DNA from: an uncultured Buttiauxella sp.
Lineage (GTDB): Bacteria > Pseudomonadota > Gammaproteobacteria > Enterobacterales > Enterobacteriaceae
Direction of reading: 5' to 3'
Length of the DNA stretch: 64,000 nucleotides
Assembly: GCA_946480445.1 (NCBI GenBank)
Contig: CAMLJN010000002.1
Span: forward strand, 310,001 to 374,000
A program made the translations under genes and the position numbers. Positions within the stretch are counted from its first letter, which is position 1, and each line of letters opens with the position of its first letter. Shown one piece after another: positions 40,439 through 49,910 of the stretch. The notes below the pieces were generated by a model, which was given only the letters and a program-made list of their open reading frames with translations, was not told the DNA's origin and did not search any database.

Positions 40439-41566
40439 TCAGGGCATATGTGACAGGCGCAAATACTCTTCGCTTTGCATCTCCTGCAGCCGCGACAGGC
40501 AGCGCTGGAACTCAAACTTCAACCTTTCCCCTTGATAAATATCAAATAATGGGGCTTGAGCGCTGACCACCAGCTTCACATGACGTTCGTAAAATTCATC
40601 CACCAGCGCGATAAAGCGACGGGCTTCGTTTTCATGGTTCACCGTCATGACCGGGACGTTAAACAATAAAACGGTCTGGAACAGACGCGATAAGGCAATG
40701 TAGTCATGCTGGCTGCGCGGGTCGACGCAAAGCGTCTGGAAATCCACGGCCAGCGTCTGGTTCGCCATGCCGAGCGTGGCCAGCGGGCGGTGATTGACCT
40801 CCAGCACAGGTTCTCCCTCTCGTGGCATCCCCGCAAGCGCCGTATACAGCTTGTCCATTTGCTGCCGGGTTTCTTCGTTCAGAGGAGAGAGCCAGAGGTG
40901 CGCCTGCGTCAGCGTGCGCAAGCGGTAGTCAATTCCCGCATCCACGTTCATGACGTCACAGTATTTTTTTATCGCCTCAATAGCAGGGATAAAACGCGGG
41001 CGCTGTAAGCCGTTGCGATATAGCTCATCAGGGGGAATGTTTGACGTAGCGACAAGCGTAATCCCACGGGCAAACAAAGCCTGCATTAACGTGCCCAGCA
41101 GCATGGCATCGGTAATATCGGAAACGAAGAACTCGTCGAAGCACAGAATATCCGTTTCTGCCTTAAAACCATCGGCAACGATTTCCAGCGGATCGCTGTG
41201 CCCCTGAAGCTGCGTGAGCTCTTCGTGCACGCGCAGCATAAAGCGATGAAAGTGAAGCCGCAGCTTACGCTCGCCGGGGAGGCTCTGAAAAAACATGTCC
41301 ATCAGCCAGGTCTTACCGCGCCCCACTCCGCCCCACATATAAAGCCCACGGACGGGTTCGTCGCAGCCCGGCGCCGAGCGTTTACCCAGTAGTCGGCCAA
41401 CCTTCGCCATGAGTCCACCGCGGGTTGCGGCCTCAGGGCTTTTGTTTGTAAGCTCCTGATAAATAGCTTGCAGGCGCGTGACGGCCTCATGCTGAACGTC
41501 ATCAGGCTGATAGCTACCCTGCGCGAGCGCTTGCTGGTAGCGCGCTCCAGGTGAGAGATTTTGCAT
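40439..41566 (-). CDS. zapE: Cell division ATPase ZapE
   Basis: ZapE (YhcM) is an AFG1-family AAA ATPase that associates with the Z ring, especially under oxygen-limited or heat-stressed division. The 375-residue product has Walker A WGGVGRGKTWLMD (about residues 78-90) and Walker B LCFDEFFVSD, followed by sensor-like VATSNIPPDELYRNGLQR. The length equals E. coli. It diverges from zapG, another division gene, which is the conserved arrangement. Confidence 0.95.
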   Translation of the reverse strand: MQNLSPGARYQQALAQGSYQPDDVQHEAVTRLQAIYQELTNKSPEAATRGGLMAKVGRLLGKRSAPGCDEPVRGLYMWGGVGRGKTWLMDMFFQSLPGERKLRLHFHRFMLRVHEELTQLQGHSDPLEIVADGFKAETDILCFDEFFVSDITDAMLLGTLMQALFARGITLVATSNIPPDELYRNGLQRPRFIPAIEAIKKYCDVMNVDAGIDYRLRTLTQAHLWLSPLNEETRQQMDKLYTALAGMPREGEPVLEVNHRPLATLGMANQTLAVDFQTLCVDPRSQHDYIALSRLFQTVLLFNVPVMTVNHENEARRFIALVDEFYERHVKLVVSAQAPLFDIYQGERLKFEFQRCLSRLQEMQSEEYLRLSHMP

Positions 41567-41744
41567 GGTAATATGCTCTTCCTTTAGAGATCGTATTGCC
41601 GTTTACAGCGGGTCTCAAAGCACGAATGTCGAAAAAAAGGTCGTTCTACCCTAAGCGATGCTGCGTCAGGATTCCACTTCTCTTAGGTTAACGGTTATAG
41701 TGGCTACATTACCCTACGGAAACACAAGATAACGGGAGAAGTTC

Positions 41745-42146
41745 ATGACCTGGGAATATGCGCTAATTGGGTTAGTTGTCGGGATTATCGTTGGCGCCGT
41801 TGCTATGCGCTTCGGCAACCGCAAACTTCGTCAGCAGCAGGCTTTGCAGTACGAACTGGAAAAAAACAAAGCCGATCTGGAAGAGTACCGCGAAGAATTA
41901 GTCAGCCACTTTGCGCGCAGTGCTGAGCTGCTCGACAATATGGCGCACGACTACCGTCAGCTTTATCAGCACATGGCGAAGAGTTCCAGCAGCCTGCTGC
42001 CAGAGCTTTCCGCTGAAGCCAATCCTTTCCGTAACCGTCTGGCTGAGTCAGAAGCCAGCAACGATCAGGCGCCGGTGCAAATGCCGCGTGATTATTCGGA
42101 AGGGGCTTCCGGCCTGCTTCGTACCGAGCGCGCAAAACGCGATTAA
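41745..42146 (+). CDS. zapG: Division-associated membrane protein ZapG (YhcB)
   Basis: ZapG/YhcB is a single-pass inner-membrane protein of the DUF1043 family, implicated in coordinating division, wall and envelope lipid synthesis. The 133-residue product has an N-terminal helix (YALIGLVVGIIVGAVAM). A long coiled coil follows (about 28-75), containing NKADLEEYREELVSHFARSAELL, and a disordered C-terminus. GGGAGAAG precedes the ATG. It diverges from zapE. Confidence 0.92.
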   Translation: MTWEYALIGLVVGIIVGAVAMRFGNRKLRQQQALQYELEKNKADLEEYREELVSHFARSAELLDNMAHDYRQLYQHMAKSSSSLLPELSAEANPFRNRLAESEASNDQAPVQMPRDYSEGASGLLRTERAKRD

Positions 42147-42169
42147 TCTCAAAGGTAAGATTTTTTCCC

Positions 42170-42190
42170 GGGGCACGTCCTTCGTGCCCC
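42170..42190 (+). terminator. Hairpin downstream of zapG
   Basis: Perfect GGGGCACG/CGTGCCCC stem with a 5-base loop, 23 bases after the zapG stop. There is no T run after it on either strand, so termination may be weak or factor-assisted. Confidence 0.45.
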
Positions 42191-42325
42191 AACACTCCCG
42201 CCGTCGCAGCTATCATTGAATTGTCTCTAATCTTCTTATAACGCCATTGTTACCCGGCAAATATTTCAATAACATCGAAGTGTTAGCGGGTTTCCCCTAT
42301 TCCAGGTCACGAGAGCAAGCCATCA

Positions 42326-43696
42326 ATGAAGAAAAAAACACGGTTATTGAGTGCCTTAGCATTAAGTATCGGGCTGGCTCCTGGCGCGTCGCCTTTTGCC
42401 GCCGCAGCGATCCCGTCTCAGGTGCCAGGCCAGGCCGCGATATCAAGCCTTGCCCCGATGCTGGAAAAAGTGCTGCCTGCGGTGGTCAGCGTGCAGGTTG
42501 AGGGCACCGCTACCGCACCCGCTCAGAAAGTCCCGCAAGAATTTAAGAAATTTTTCGGTGACGAGCAGCCCCCTTCAGATTCGCAACCTTTTGAAGGGCT
42601 GGGATCGGGTGTGATTATCAATGCCGCAAAAGGGTATGTGCTAACCAATAACCACGTTATCAGCCACGCGGAGAAAATCAGCGTACAGCTCAACGACGGG
42701 CGCGAATTCGATGCCAAATTAATTGGCGGAGACGATCAAAGCGACGTTGCGCTTATTCAGTTGCAAAACCCGACGGGGCTAACGCAAATAGCCATTGCGG
42801 ATTCCGATAAGCTTCGCGTGGGTGATTTTGCCGTTGCTGTTGGCAACCCATTCGGGTTGGGGCAAACCGCGACCTCAGGGATTGTTTCGGCCCTCGGTCG
42901 CAGCGGGCTAAACCTGGAAGGGCTGGAAAACTTCATTCAGACGGATGCCTCTATCAACCGGGGTAACTCGGGCGGCGCGCTGCTCAACCTCAATGGTGAA
43001 CTCATTGGTATTAATACTGCGATTCTCGCACCAAGCGGCGGCAGCGTCGGGATCGGCTTTGCTATCCCGAGCAACATGGCGCAGACGCTGGCCAAACAGC
43101 TGATAGCCTTTGGTGAAGTCAAACGCGGTCAGTTGGGCATAAAAGGCACGGAAATGAGCGCAGACCTGGCCAAAGCCTTTAACCTGACCACCCAACGCGG
43201 CGCCTTTATCAGCGAAGTCTTACCGCAATCCGCTTCTGCTAAAGCAGGAATAAAGGCAGGCGATGTGATTACCAGCCTGAACGGCAAAGCCCTCAGCAGC
43301 TTTGCTGAACTGCGCGCCAAGATAGCCACCACCGAGCCGGGAACGGTGGTAAAACTGGGCTTACTGCGCGAGGGTAAGCCGCTGGAAGTTAGCGTGACGC
43401 TTGATAAAAGTACCGCTTCATCTGCCAGTGCCGAACTGATCATTCCGGCGTTACAGGGCGCTTCGCTAAGCGATGGTCAGCTAAAAGACGGCGCGAAAGG
43501 CGTGAAGCTCGATAGCGTTGAAAAAGGGACGCCTGCCGCACAAATTGGCCTGCATAAAGATGATGTGATCATTGGCATCAACCGCGAACGTATCCGCACG
43601 ATTGCCGAGATGCGCAAAATGCTGGAAAGCAAACCGGCGGTCATTGCCCTTCACGTTGTGCGCGGCGAAGCCAGCATCTATTTGCTGCTACGTTAA
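42326..43696 (+). CDS. degQ: Periplasmic serine endoprotease DegQ
   Basis: DegQ is an HtrA-family protease and chaperone of the periplasm. The 456-residue precursor has a signal peptide (LLSALALSIGLAPGASPFAAA). The trypsin-like domain has the triad H110 (TNNHV), D140 (SDVAL) and S215 (GNSGGAL). Two PDZ domains follow (about 260-350 and 365-455), with GIKAGDVITSLNG and GLHKDDVIIGINRE. It is followed by degS after a hairpin, the conserved order. Confidence 0.96.
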   Translation: MKKKTRLLSALALSIGLAPGASPFAAAAIPSQVPGQAAISSLAPMLEKVLPAVVSVQVEGTATAPAQKVPQEFKKFFGDEQPPSDSQPFEGLGSGVIINAAKGYVLTNNHVISHAEKISVQLNDGREFDAKLIGGDDQSDVALIQLQNPTGLTQIAIADSDKLRVGDFAVAVGNPFGLGQTATSGIVSALGRSGLNLEGLENFIQTDASINRGNSGGALLNLNGELIGINTAILAPSGGSVGIGFAIPSNMAQTLAKQLIAFGEVKRGQLGIKGTEMSADLAKAFNLTTQRGAFISEVLPQSASAKAGIKAGDVITSLNGKALSSFAELRAKIATTEPGTVVKLGLLREGKPLEVSVTLDKSTASSASAELIIPALQGASLSDGQLKDGAKGVKLDSVEKGTPAAQIGLHKDDVIIGINRERIRTIAEMRKMLESKPAVIALHVVRGEASIYLLLR

Positions 43697-43708
43697 TTTG
43701 CTCAGTTT

Positions 43709-43734
43709 TCGGACATCGCGGGTGCGATGTCCGA
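43709..43734 (+). terminator. Hairpin between degQ and degS
   Basis: Perfect 11-base stem TCGGACATCGC/GCGATGTCCGA with a GGGT loop, 12 bases after the degQ stop and 49 bases before degS. Only TT follows, so it may attenuate read-through rather than stop it completely. Confidence 0.55.
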
Positions 43735-43783
43735 TTAACTCATGGTATTCTGCGTTCGGTTTCTCACTGGCTACTTTAAACCC

Positions 43784-44851
43784 ATGTTTCTGAAGATTTT
43801 AAGATCGGTGGCGATCGGCCTGATTGTGGCGGGCATTCTGTTGGTTTCTTTACCTTCATTACGCCAGACAATTACGCCGCTGGCCCCCTCGACGTTCGAC
43901 AGCGCGGATGAAACACCGCTGAGCTATAACAGCGCGGTGCGCCGCGCTGCGCCCGCCGTGGTCAACGTCTATAACCGCAGCGTTGGCAGCAATACTCAAA
44001 ACCAGCTGGAAATAAAGACCCTCGGCTCCGGCGTGATAATGGACGATCGCGGCTACATCATTACCAATAAGCACGTCATCAACGATGCCGAACAAATCAT
44101 TGTTGCTTTGCAGGATGGACGCGTTTATGAAGCCTTACTGGTCGGCTCCGATAACCTTACCGATCTGGCCGTGCTGAAAATTAACGCCACCGGATTGCCA
44201 TTCATTCCAATTAACAGCAAACGCCAGCCGCATATTGGCGATGTCGTGATGGCGATAGGCAACCCTTACAACCTTGGGCAAACGGTCACCCAGGGCATCA
44301 TCAGCGCCACCGGCCGTATCGGCCTTAGTCCGTCCGGTCGGCAGTCGTTCCTGCAAACCGATGCCTCTATTAACCACGGCAACTCTGGTGGCGCGCTGGT
44401 GAACTCGCTGGGCGAGCTGATGGGGATCAACACGCTGTCCTTTGATAAAAGCAATGATGGCGCCACGCCGGAAGGCATTGGCTTTGCGATTCCAACCCAG
44501 CTGGCCACCAAGATCATGGAGAAGCTTATCCGTGATGGTCGGGTGATCCGTGGCTATATTGGGATCGGTGGGCGAGAAATTACGCCGCTGCACGGCCCGG
44601 CAACGGGTATCGATCAGATTCAGGGGATTATCGTCAATGAAGTTTCACCGGATGGCCCGGCGGCAAAAGCAGGTATTCAGGTGAATGACGTCATCGTTTC
44701 GGTGAACCACAAACCGGCCATTTCCGCGCTGGAAACGATGGATCAGGTGGCTGAAATTCGTCCAGGCTCGGTGATACCGGTGGAAGTTATGCGCGAAGAT
44801 AAAAAGCTTACGCTACAGGTCACCATTCAGGAATATCCGGCCGGGAACTGA
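43784..44851 (+). CDS. degS: Site-1 protease DegS of the sigma-E response
   Basis: DegS is anchored in the inner membrane and starts the sigma-E cascade by cutting RseA when its PDZ domain binds unfolded porin C-termini. The 355-residue product has one N-terminal anchor (IGLIVAGILLVSLP) and the triad H97 (TNKHV), D127 (TDLAV) and S201 (GNSGGAL). One PDZ domain lies at about 255-345, with GIQVNDVIVSVNHKP. I start at MFLKILRSV (43784); a frame open to 43742 overlaps the preceding hairpin side. The terminator that follows is shared with mdh. Confidence 0.96.
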   Translation: MFLKILRSVAIGLIVAGILLVSLPSLRQTITPLAPSTFDSADETPLSYNSAVRRAAPAVVNVYNRSVGSNTQNQLEIKTLGSGVIMDDRGYIITNKHVINDAEQIIVALQDGRVYEALLVGSDNLTDLAVLKINATGLPFIPINSKRQPHIGDVVMAIGNPYNLGQTVTQGIISATGRIGLSPSGRQSFLQTDASINHGNSGGALVNSLGELMGINTLSFDKSNDGATPEGIGFAIPTQLATKIMEKLIRDGRVIRGYIGIGGREITPLHGPATGIDQIQGIIVNEVSPDGPAAKAGIQVNDVIVSVNHKPAISALETMDQVAEIRPGSVIPVEVMREDKKLTLQVTIQEYPAGN

Positions 44852-44861
44852 TTTCTGGCAT

Positions 44862-44895
44862 AAAAAAACCGGAACGGTCGTGTTCCGGTTTTTTT
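44862..44895. terminator. Bidirectional terminator between degS and mdh
   Basis: AACCGGAAC/GTTCCGGTT with A7 on the left and T7 on the right, placed between two convergent genes, so it serves both. Confidence 0.92.
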
Positions 44896-44908
44896 ATCTA
44901 ACTGGCTA

Positions 44909-46272
<1,364 letters not shown>

Positions 46273-46310
46273 TTTGCATAAAAATTCATTTAAATGCATA
46301 ATAATGTTGT
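46273..46310 (+). promoter_or_regulatory. argR promoter with tandem ARG boxes
   Basis: TTGCAT (46274-46279) and CATAAT (46297-46302) are exactly 17 bases apart. Two ARG-box-like 18-mers overlap them: TTTGCATAAAAATTCATT (46273-46290), and AATGCATAATAATGTTGT (46293-46310), which is weaker. The predicted start is near 46309, 26 bases before the ATG. This indicates autorepression by arginine-bound ArgR. Confidence 0.75.
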
Positions 46311-46332
46311 CCGTTTACCTTTATACAGGTGA

Positions 46333-46806
<474 letters not shown>

Positions 46807-46820
46807 TCCCGCGCCATATA

Positions 46821-46840
46821 CCCGCCATCCTGATGGCGGG
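46821..46840 (+). terminator. Hairpin downstream of argR
   Basis: CCCGCCATC-CT-GATGGCGGG, a perfect 9-base stem followed only by TTATCCT. It is probably the argR terminator, though its tail is weak. Confidence 0.55.
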
Positions 46841-47184
46841 TTATCCTGTCCATCTGCGCACCCACCACGCCATTATCCCGTTTCTTTTTTTACCTTCAGG
46901 GTATCTACCCATTTCAAACCGTCTTAGCCGCGGATCATCCCTCATCAACCGCACGAATAGTCAAAGTATACTATCTTTATGATTTATATAGCATTAGTAA
47001 AATATAAAGCCATAACCATCCCTTTTTTATAACTAAGTGTAATAAAAAATTATTCTATAAGTGTAAAGTTTCATTGGGAACTGTTAGCAGGGTATTAATT
47101 TTTACCGTGACTAGTGTATACTTGATTTTGTGATGAGGGTCACGGAACGATGACCCCAGTAAAAAGAATACGACGAGGTAAAAA
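46841..47184 (+). other. Intergenic region upstream of the yhcN pair
   Basis: No gene is visible. It is A/T-rich at about 46975-47060. A candidate -10 TATACT at 47117-47122, with TG directly before it, would give a leader of about 55 bases before the first yhcN. No clear -35 or operator can be assigned. Confidence 0.35.
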
Positions 47185-47451
47185 ATGATGAACATGAAAA
47201 ATACAGTAGTAGCTGCAAGCCTGCTTTCCCTGGTGTCATTCGGCGCTTTCGCGGCCACAGCCGTCAACGCAGACCAGGCGCAAAACCTTCAGTCAATGGG
47301 TACCGTTTCCGTCAGCGGCATCGGTAGTTCGCCAATGGATATGCACCAGAAACTGGAACAAAAAGCGCAGGATCAGGGCGCATCTTCCTACCGCATTATT
47401 GAAGCACGTTCCGGTGACCAGTGGCACGCCACCGCTGAACTGTATAAATAA
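47185..47451 (+). CDS. YhcN-family periplasmic stress protein (copy 1)
   Basis: A DUF1471 (BhsA/McbA/YhcN) small secreted protein of 88 residues. Members respond to acid, peroxide and biofilm conditions. It has a signal peptide ending SFGAFAAT and the mature domain with SMGTVSVSGIGSSPMDMHQK, then YRIIEARSGDQWHATAELYK. The first of two adjacent ATGs has GAGG 6 bases upstream. The second, closely similar gene begins 120 bases downstream, so this is a tandem pair, whereas E. coli has one yhcN here. Either copy could be the orthologue. Confidence 0.9.
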   Translation: MMNMKNTVVAASLLSLVSFGAFAATAVNADQAQNLQSMGTVSVSGIGSSPMDMHQKLEQKAQDQGASSYRIIEARSGDQWHATAELYK

Positions 47452-47571
47452 CAGCGGGCAGCGCAAAGCAGGAAAATCAAGAAAAACTATCACCCTCTCA
47501 ACGACCCTAAGAACAATAAATGCAGCTTAGCCCTTCCGGTCGTTGGGCAACAAGATTCAGGAGTCGACATT

Positions 47572-47838
47572 ATGAAAACCAAATTCACCCTCGCAGCCCT
47601 TAGCCTTTTATCCGTTATGTCATTTGGTGCCAGTGCCGCAGCGCAGCAAATCACCAGTGAGCAGGCGCAGGGTATGCAGTCCATGGGCAGCATTTCCGTA
47701 AGCCAGGTAGGGAGTGCGCCTATGGATATGCGTCAGCAGTTATCACAGAAAGCGGCAAAAGAAGGTGCCTCAGCTTATCGCATTACTGAAGCTCGTACCG
47801 GCGATAACTGGCACGCTACCGCTGAACTGTATAAATAA
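47572..47838 (+). CDS. yhcN: YhcN-family periplasmic stress protein (copy 2)
   Basis: Second DUF1471 protein, 88 residues, with a signal peptide (LAALSLLSVMSFGASAAA). The conserved mature domain includes SMGSISVSQVGSAPMDMRQQ and YRITEARTGDNWHATAELYK. The latter is closer to E. coli YhcN (YRITEARSGD) than copy 1 is, so I give the symbol here, tentatively. AGGAG lies 8 bases upstream. The gap after copy 1 has no strong terminator but contains an inverted repeat CAACGACC/GGTCGTTG, so co-transcription is possible. Confidence 0.9.
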   Translation: MKTKFTLAALSLLSVMSFGASAAAQQITSEQAQGMQSMGSISVSQVGSAPMDMRQQLSQKAAKEGASAYRITEARTGDNWHATAELYK

Positions 47839-47865
47839 ACCCTCGTCGTCTTGTCCGACGACTTT

Positions 47866-47890
47866 GCCCCCGCCAGTCGGGGGCTTTTTT
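47866..47890 (+). terminator. Terminator of the yhcN pair
   Basis: GCCCCC/GGGGGC stem followed by T6. Its T run reaches the stop codon of the convergent yhcO. A second small repeat (TCGTCG/CGACGA) lies just upstream. Confidence 0.88.
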
Positions 47891-48173
47891 ATGCCCCGGA
47901 CTCCCCGCGCAGGTTAAACCGCAGCTGCCCTTCAAGCTCTTCCTCCGCTTCATCAAAGAGCAGAATCAGCGCCCCGTATCGCCTGCGTTGTTTCTCAGGC
48001 AAATTGACAAATTCTATCTCTGCCGGGAGAGGCAGTTCCCCTCCCGTGACCACATCCCACAGGCTATCGAGATCCTGGATGGGCTTTTTCTCAAGCCCGA
48101 ATGTTTGAATGAAATGGCGATAGAAGCCCGGTTGATCTTCTATCTGACTAAAATCAAAGGTGTATTTTTTCAT
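47889..48173 (-). CDS. yhcO: Barstar-like protein YhcO
   Basis: YhcO belongs to the barstar family of ribonuclease-inhibitor-like folds. The 94-residue product has [18 protein letters not shown] at the N-terminus, [17 protein letters not shown] in the centre and [18 protein letters not shown] near the C-terminus, close to E. coli YhcO. No barnase-like RNase gene is adjacent, so a toxin-inhibitor role is not supported by context. It lies 39 bases downstream of the aldehyde dehydrogenase on the same strand. Confidence 0.92.
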   Translation of the reverse strand: MKKYTFDFSQIEDQPGFYRHFIQTFGLEKKPIQDLDSLWDVVTGGELPLPAEIEFVNLPEKQRRRYGALILLFDEAEEELEGQLRFNLRGESGA

Positions 48174-48212
48174 CTGTCGCCACTCCAGGCAAAATTCGCC
48201 GCGCCCCGAGGC

Positions 48213-49667
48213 CTAAAGGCCGCCGATGTGCAACGTCTTAACTTCCAGGAACTCATCCAGCCCCAGCACTGAACCTTCGCGGCCAAGTCCAGACTCTTTA
48301 ACGCCGCCAAACGGGGCAAGCTCGGTTGAGACAGCACACTCGTTGATGCCGATCATCCCGCTTTCCAGCGCTTGCGAAACGCGGAATACGCGCTGCAGAT
48401 TCTGAGTATAGAAATAAGCGGCAAGGCCGAAAGGCGTGTTGTTCGCACGTCTGATAACTTCTTCTTCCGTTTTAAAGCTAAAGCACGCCGCCAGCGGGCC
48501 AAATGTCTCTTCCTGAGCCAGTTTCATCTCATCGTTAGCATCAATAATAACCGTCGGCTGCCAGAAGTTGCCGCCCAGTTCATGACTTTTCCCACCCGTT
48601 AACGCTTTCCCGCCTTTGGCTAACGCGTCCTCAACGTGCTCACGGACTTTCTCTACGGCAAATTTCTCAATAAGCGGCCCCACGACCACTCCCTCGTCCA
48701 TACCGTTACCCACCTTCAGCGCCTTGACCGCCTCGGCCAGCTTATTAACGAACCGATCGTAAATGCCTTCCTGAATAAAGAACCGGTTAACGCTCACGCA
48801 TACCTGCCCTGCGTTGCGGAACTTATTGGCAATGGCCCCTTTTACGGCTTCGTCGAGGTCAGCATCATCAAAGACGATATAGGGCGCATTCCCACCCAGC
48901 TCCATCGACACTTTTTTCATCGTCTCCGCCGCATTTCGCATCAGCGTTTTGCCGACCGCAGTGGACCCGGTGAAGGAAATTTTACGTACGTCATGGCTGG
49001 CCATGATCGCATCGCTGATTTCCTGCGTGCTGCCCGCCACTGCGTTCAGGACGCCATCCGGCACGCCTGCTTTCTTCGCAAGCGCCAGCAGTGCAAAAGC
49101 GGAAAGCGGTGTGTTATTCGCAGGTTTGATCACTCCCGTGCAGCCCGCAGCCAGCGCCGGCCCCAGCTTACGGGTCAGCATAGCCATCGGGAAATTCCAC
49201 GGCGTAATGGCTGCAACTACGCCTATCGGTTCCCGCGTGGCAAGGATCCGTGAGCCTGGCTTCACCGGCGGAATGATTTCGCCGTTGGCTCGCTTTGCCT
49301 GCTCGGCAAACCACTGGATAAAGCTCGCCGCATATTCCACTTCCCCCTCGGCTTCGTTGAGCGGCTTGCCCTGCTCGGTCGTCATCAACTGCCCAAGCCA
49401 GGTTTTGTTTTCAAGAATGAGCTGGAACCAGCGGTAAAGAATGGCCGAGCGCTCTTTTGCAGTCTTCGCACGCCAGGCTGGAAACGCTTTAGCGGCAGCC
49501 GCAATGGCTTCTTCGGTCTCCTTTTTGCCCGCTTTGGCAACCTGAGCCAGGGTTTCGCCCGTTGCAGGATTTACTACGTCAAAAGTGGCTGCCGTCTTGC
49601 GCCATTCGCCGTTGACCAAATAGCCGGTCTGAAAGAGGTCGCTGTCGCGGAGTGCCTGATTCGTCAT
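48213..49667 (-). CDS. NAD(P)-dependent aldehyde dehydrogenase, succinate-semialdehyde type
   Basis: A 484-residue aldehyde dehydrogenase of the GabD/Sad group, which typically oxidises succinate semialdehyde to succinate. Visible motifs are PWNF (157-160), the coenzyme-binding FTGSTAVGK (232-240), general base E256 in MELGGNAP and catalytic C290 in GQVCVSVNR. ETFGP lies nearer the C-terminus. KPANN near 181-185 replaces the usual KPAS/KPAE, so the NAD or NADP preference cannot be called. ATG 49667 has AGGAGA upstream; the longer frame runs into the hairpin region. E. coli has no gene here. It lies between aaeB and yhcO on the same strand. The substrate is inferred only from family. Confidence 0.88.
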   Translation of the reverse strand: MTNQALRDSDLFQTGYLVNGEWRKTAATFDVVNPATGETLAQVAKAGKKETEEAIAAAAKAFPAWRAKTAKERSAILYRWFQLILENKTWLGQLMTTEQGKPLNEAEGEVEYAASFIQWFAEQAKRANGEIIPPVKPGSRILATREPIGVVAAITPWNFPMAMLTRKLGPALAAGCTGVIKPANNTPLSAFALLALAKKAGVPDGVLNAVAGSTQEISDAIMASHDVRKISFTGSTAVGKTLMRNAAETMKKVSMELGGNAPYIVFDDADLDEAVKGAIANKFRNAGQVCVSVNRFFIQEGIYDRFVNKLAEAVKALKVGNGMDEGVVVGPLIEKFAVEKVREHVEDALAKGGKALTGGKSHELGGNFWQPTVIIDANDEMKLAQEETFGPLAACFSFKTEEEVIRRANNTPFGLAAYFYTQNLQRVFRVSQALESGMIGINECAVSTELAPFGGVKESGLGREGSVLGLDEFLEVKTLHIGGL

Positions 49668-49710
49668 AATTCTCTCCTGTTTGTTTTGCACATCCTTTAA
49701 GTATAGATAC

Positions 49711-49736
49711 AAAAAAGCCGACGCAGAGCGTCGGCT
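49711..49736 (-). terminator. Terminator hairpin, copy 1 of a duplicated 21-mer
   Basis: AGCCGACG-CAGAG-CGTCGGCT (49716-49736) followed on the minus strand by T6. It sits between aaeB and the dehydrogenase. The same 21 bases recur at 49880-49900. Confidence 0.8.
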
Positions 49737-49834
49737 CCAGACGGCTGACAAACCTCATCTTCCCGCTGAACGAACAGAGAACACTAAATAAAAAAAACAA
49801 GGAAAATCAATTTCTTGCGTTTCGGCAGTTCACC

Positions 49835-49868
49835 ACAAAGAAGGAAAACCACGCTTTTCCTTCTTTGT
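49835..49868. repeat. Perfect 14-base inverted repeat downstream of aaeB
   Basis: ACAAAGAAGGAAAA and its exact complement TTTTCCTTCTTTGT flank a 6-base loop CCACGC. The stem is A/T- and purine-rich rather than GC-rich, unlike typical terminators. It lies between the two copies of the AGCCGACG hairpin. Confidence 0.85.
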
Positions 49869-49879
49869 CAGCAACCTAA

Positions 49880-49900
49880 AGCCGACGCAGAGCGTCGGCT
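49880..49900 (-). repeat. Terminator-like hairpin, copy 2 of a duplicated 21-mer
   Basis: Identical to 49716-49736 and only 10 bases after the aaeB stop. On the minus strand it is followed by TTAGG, a poor T run, so this copy may work less well than the downstream one. Confidence 0.7.
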
Positions 49901-49910
49901 CAGGGCCTGG

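Noticed and set aside
47889-48173. yhcO as the antitoxin of a barnase/barstar toxin pair
   Set aside because: No ribonuclease gene lies on either side; the neighbours are the yhcN pair and an aldehyde dehydrogenase.
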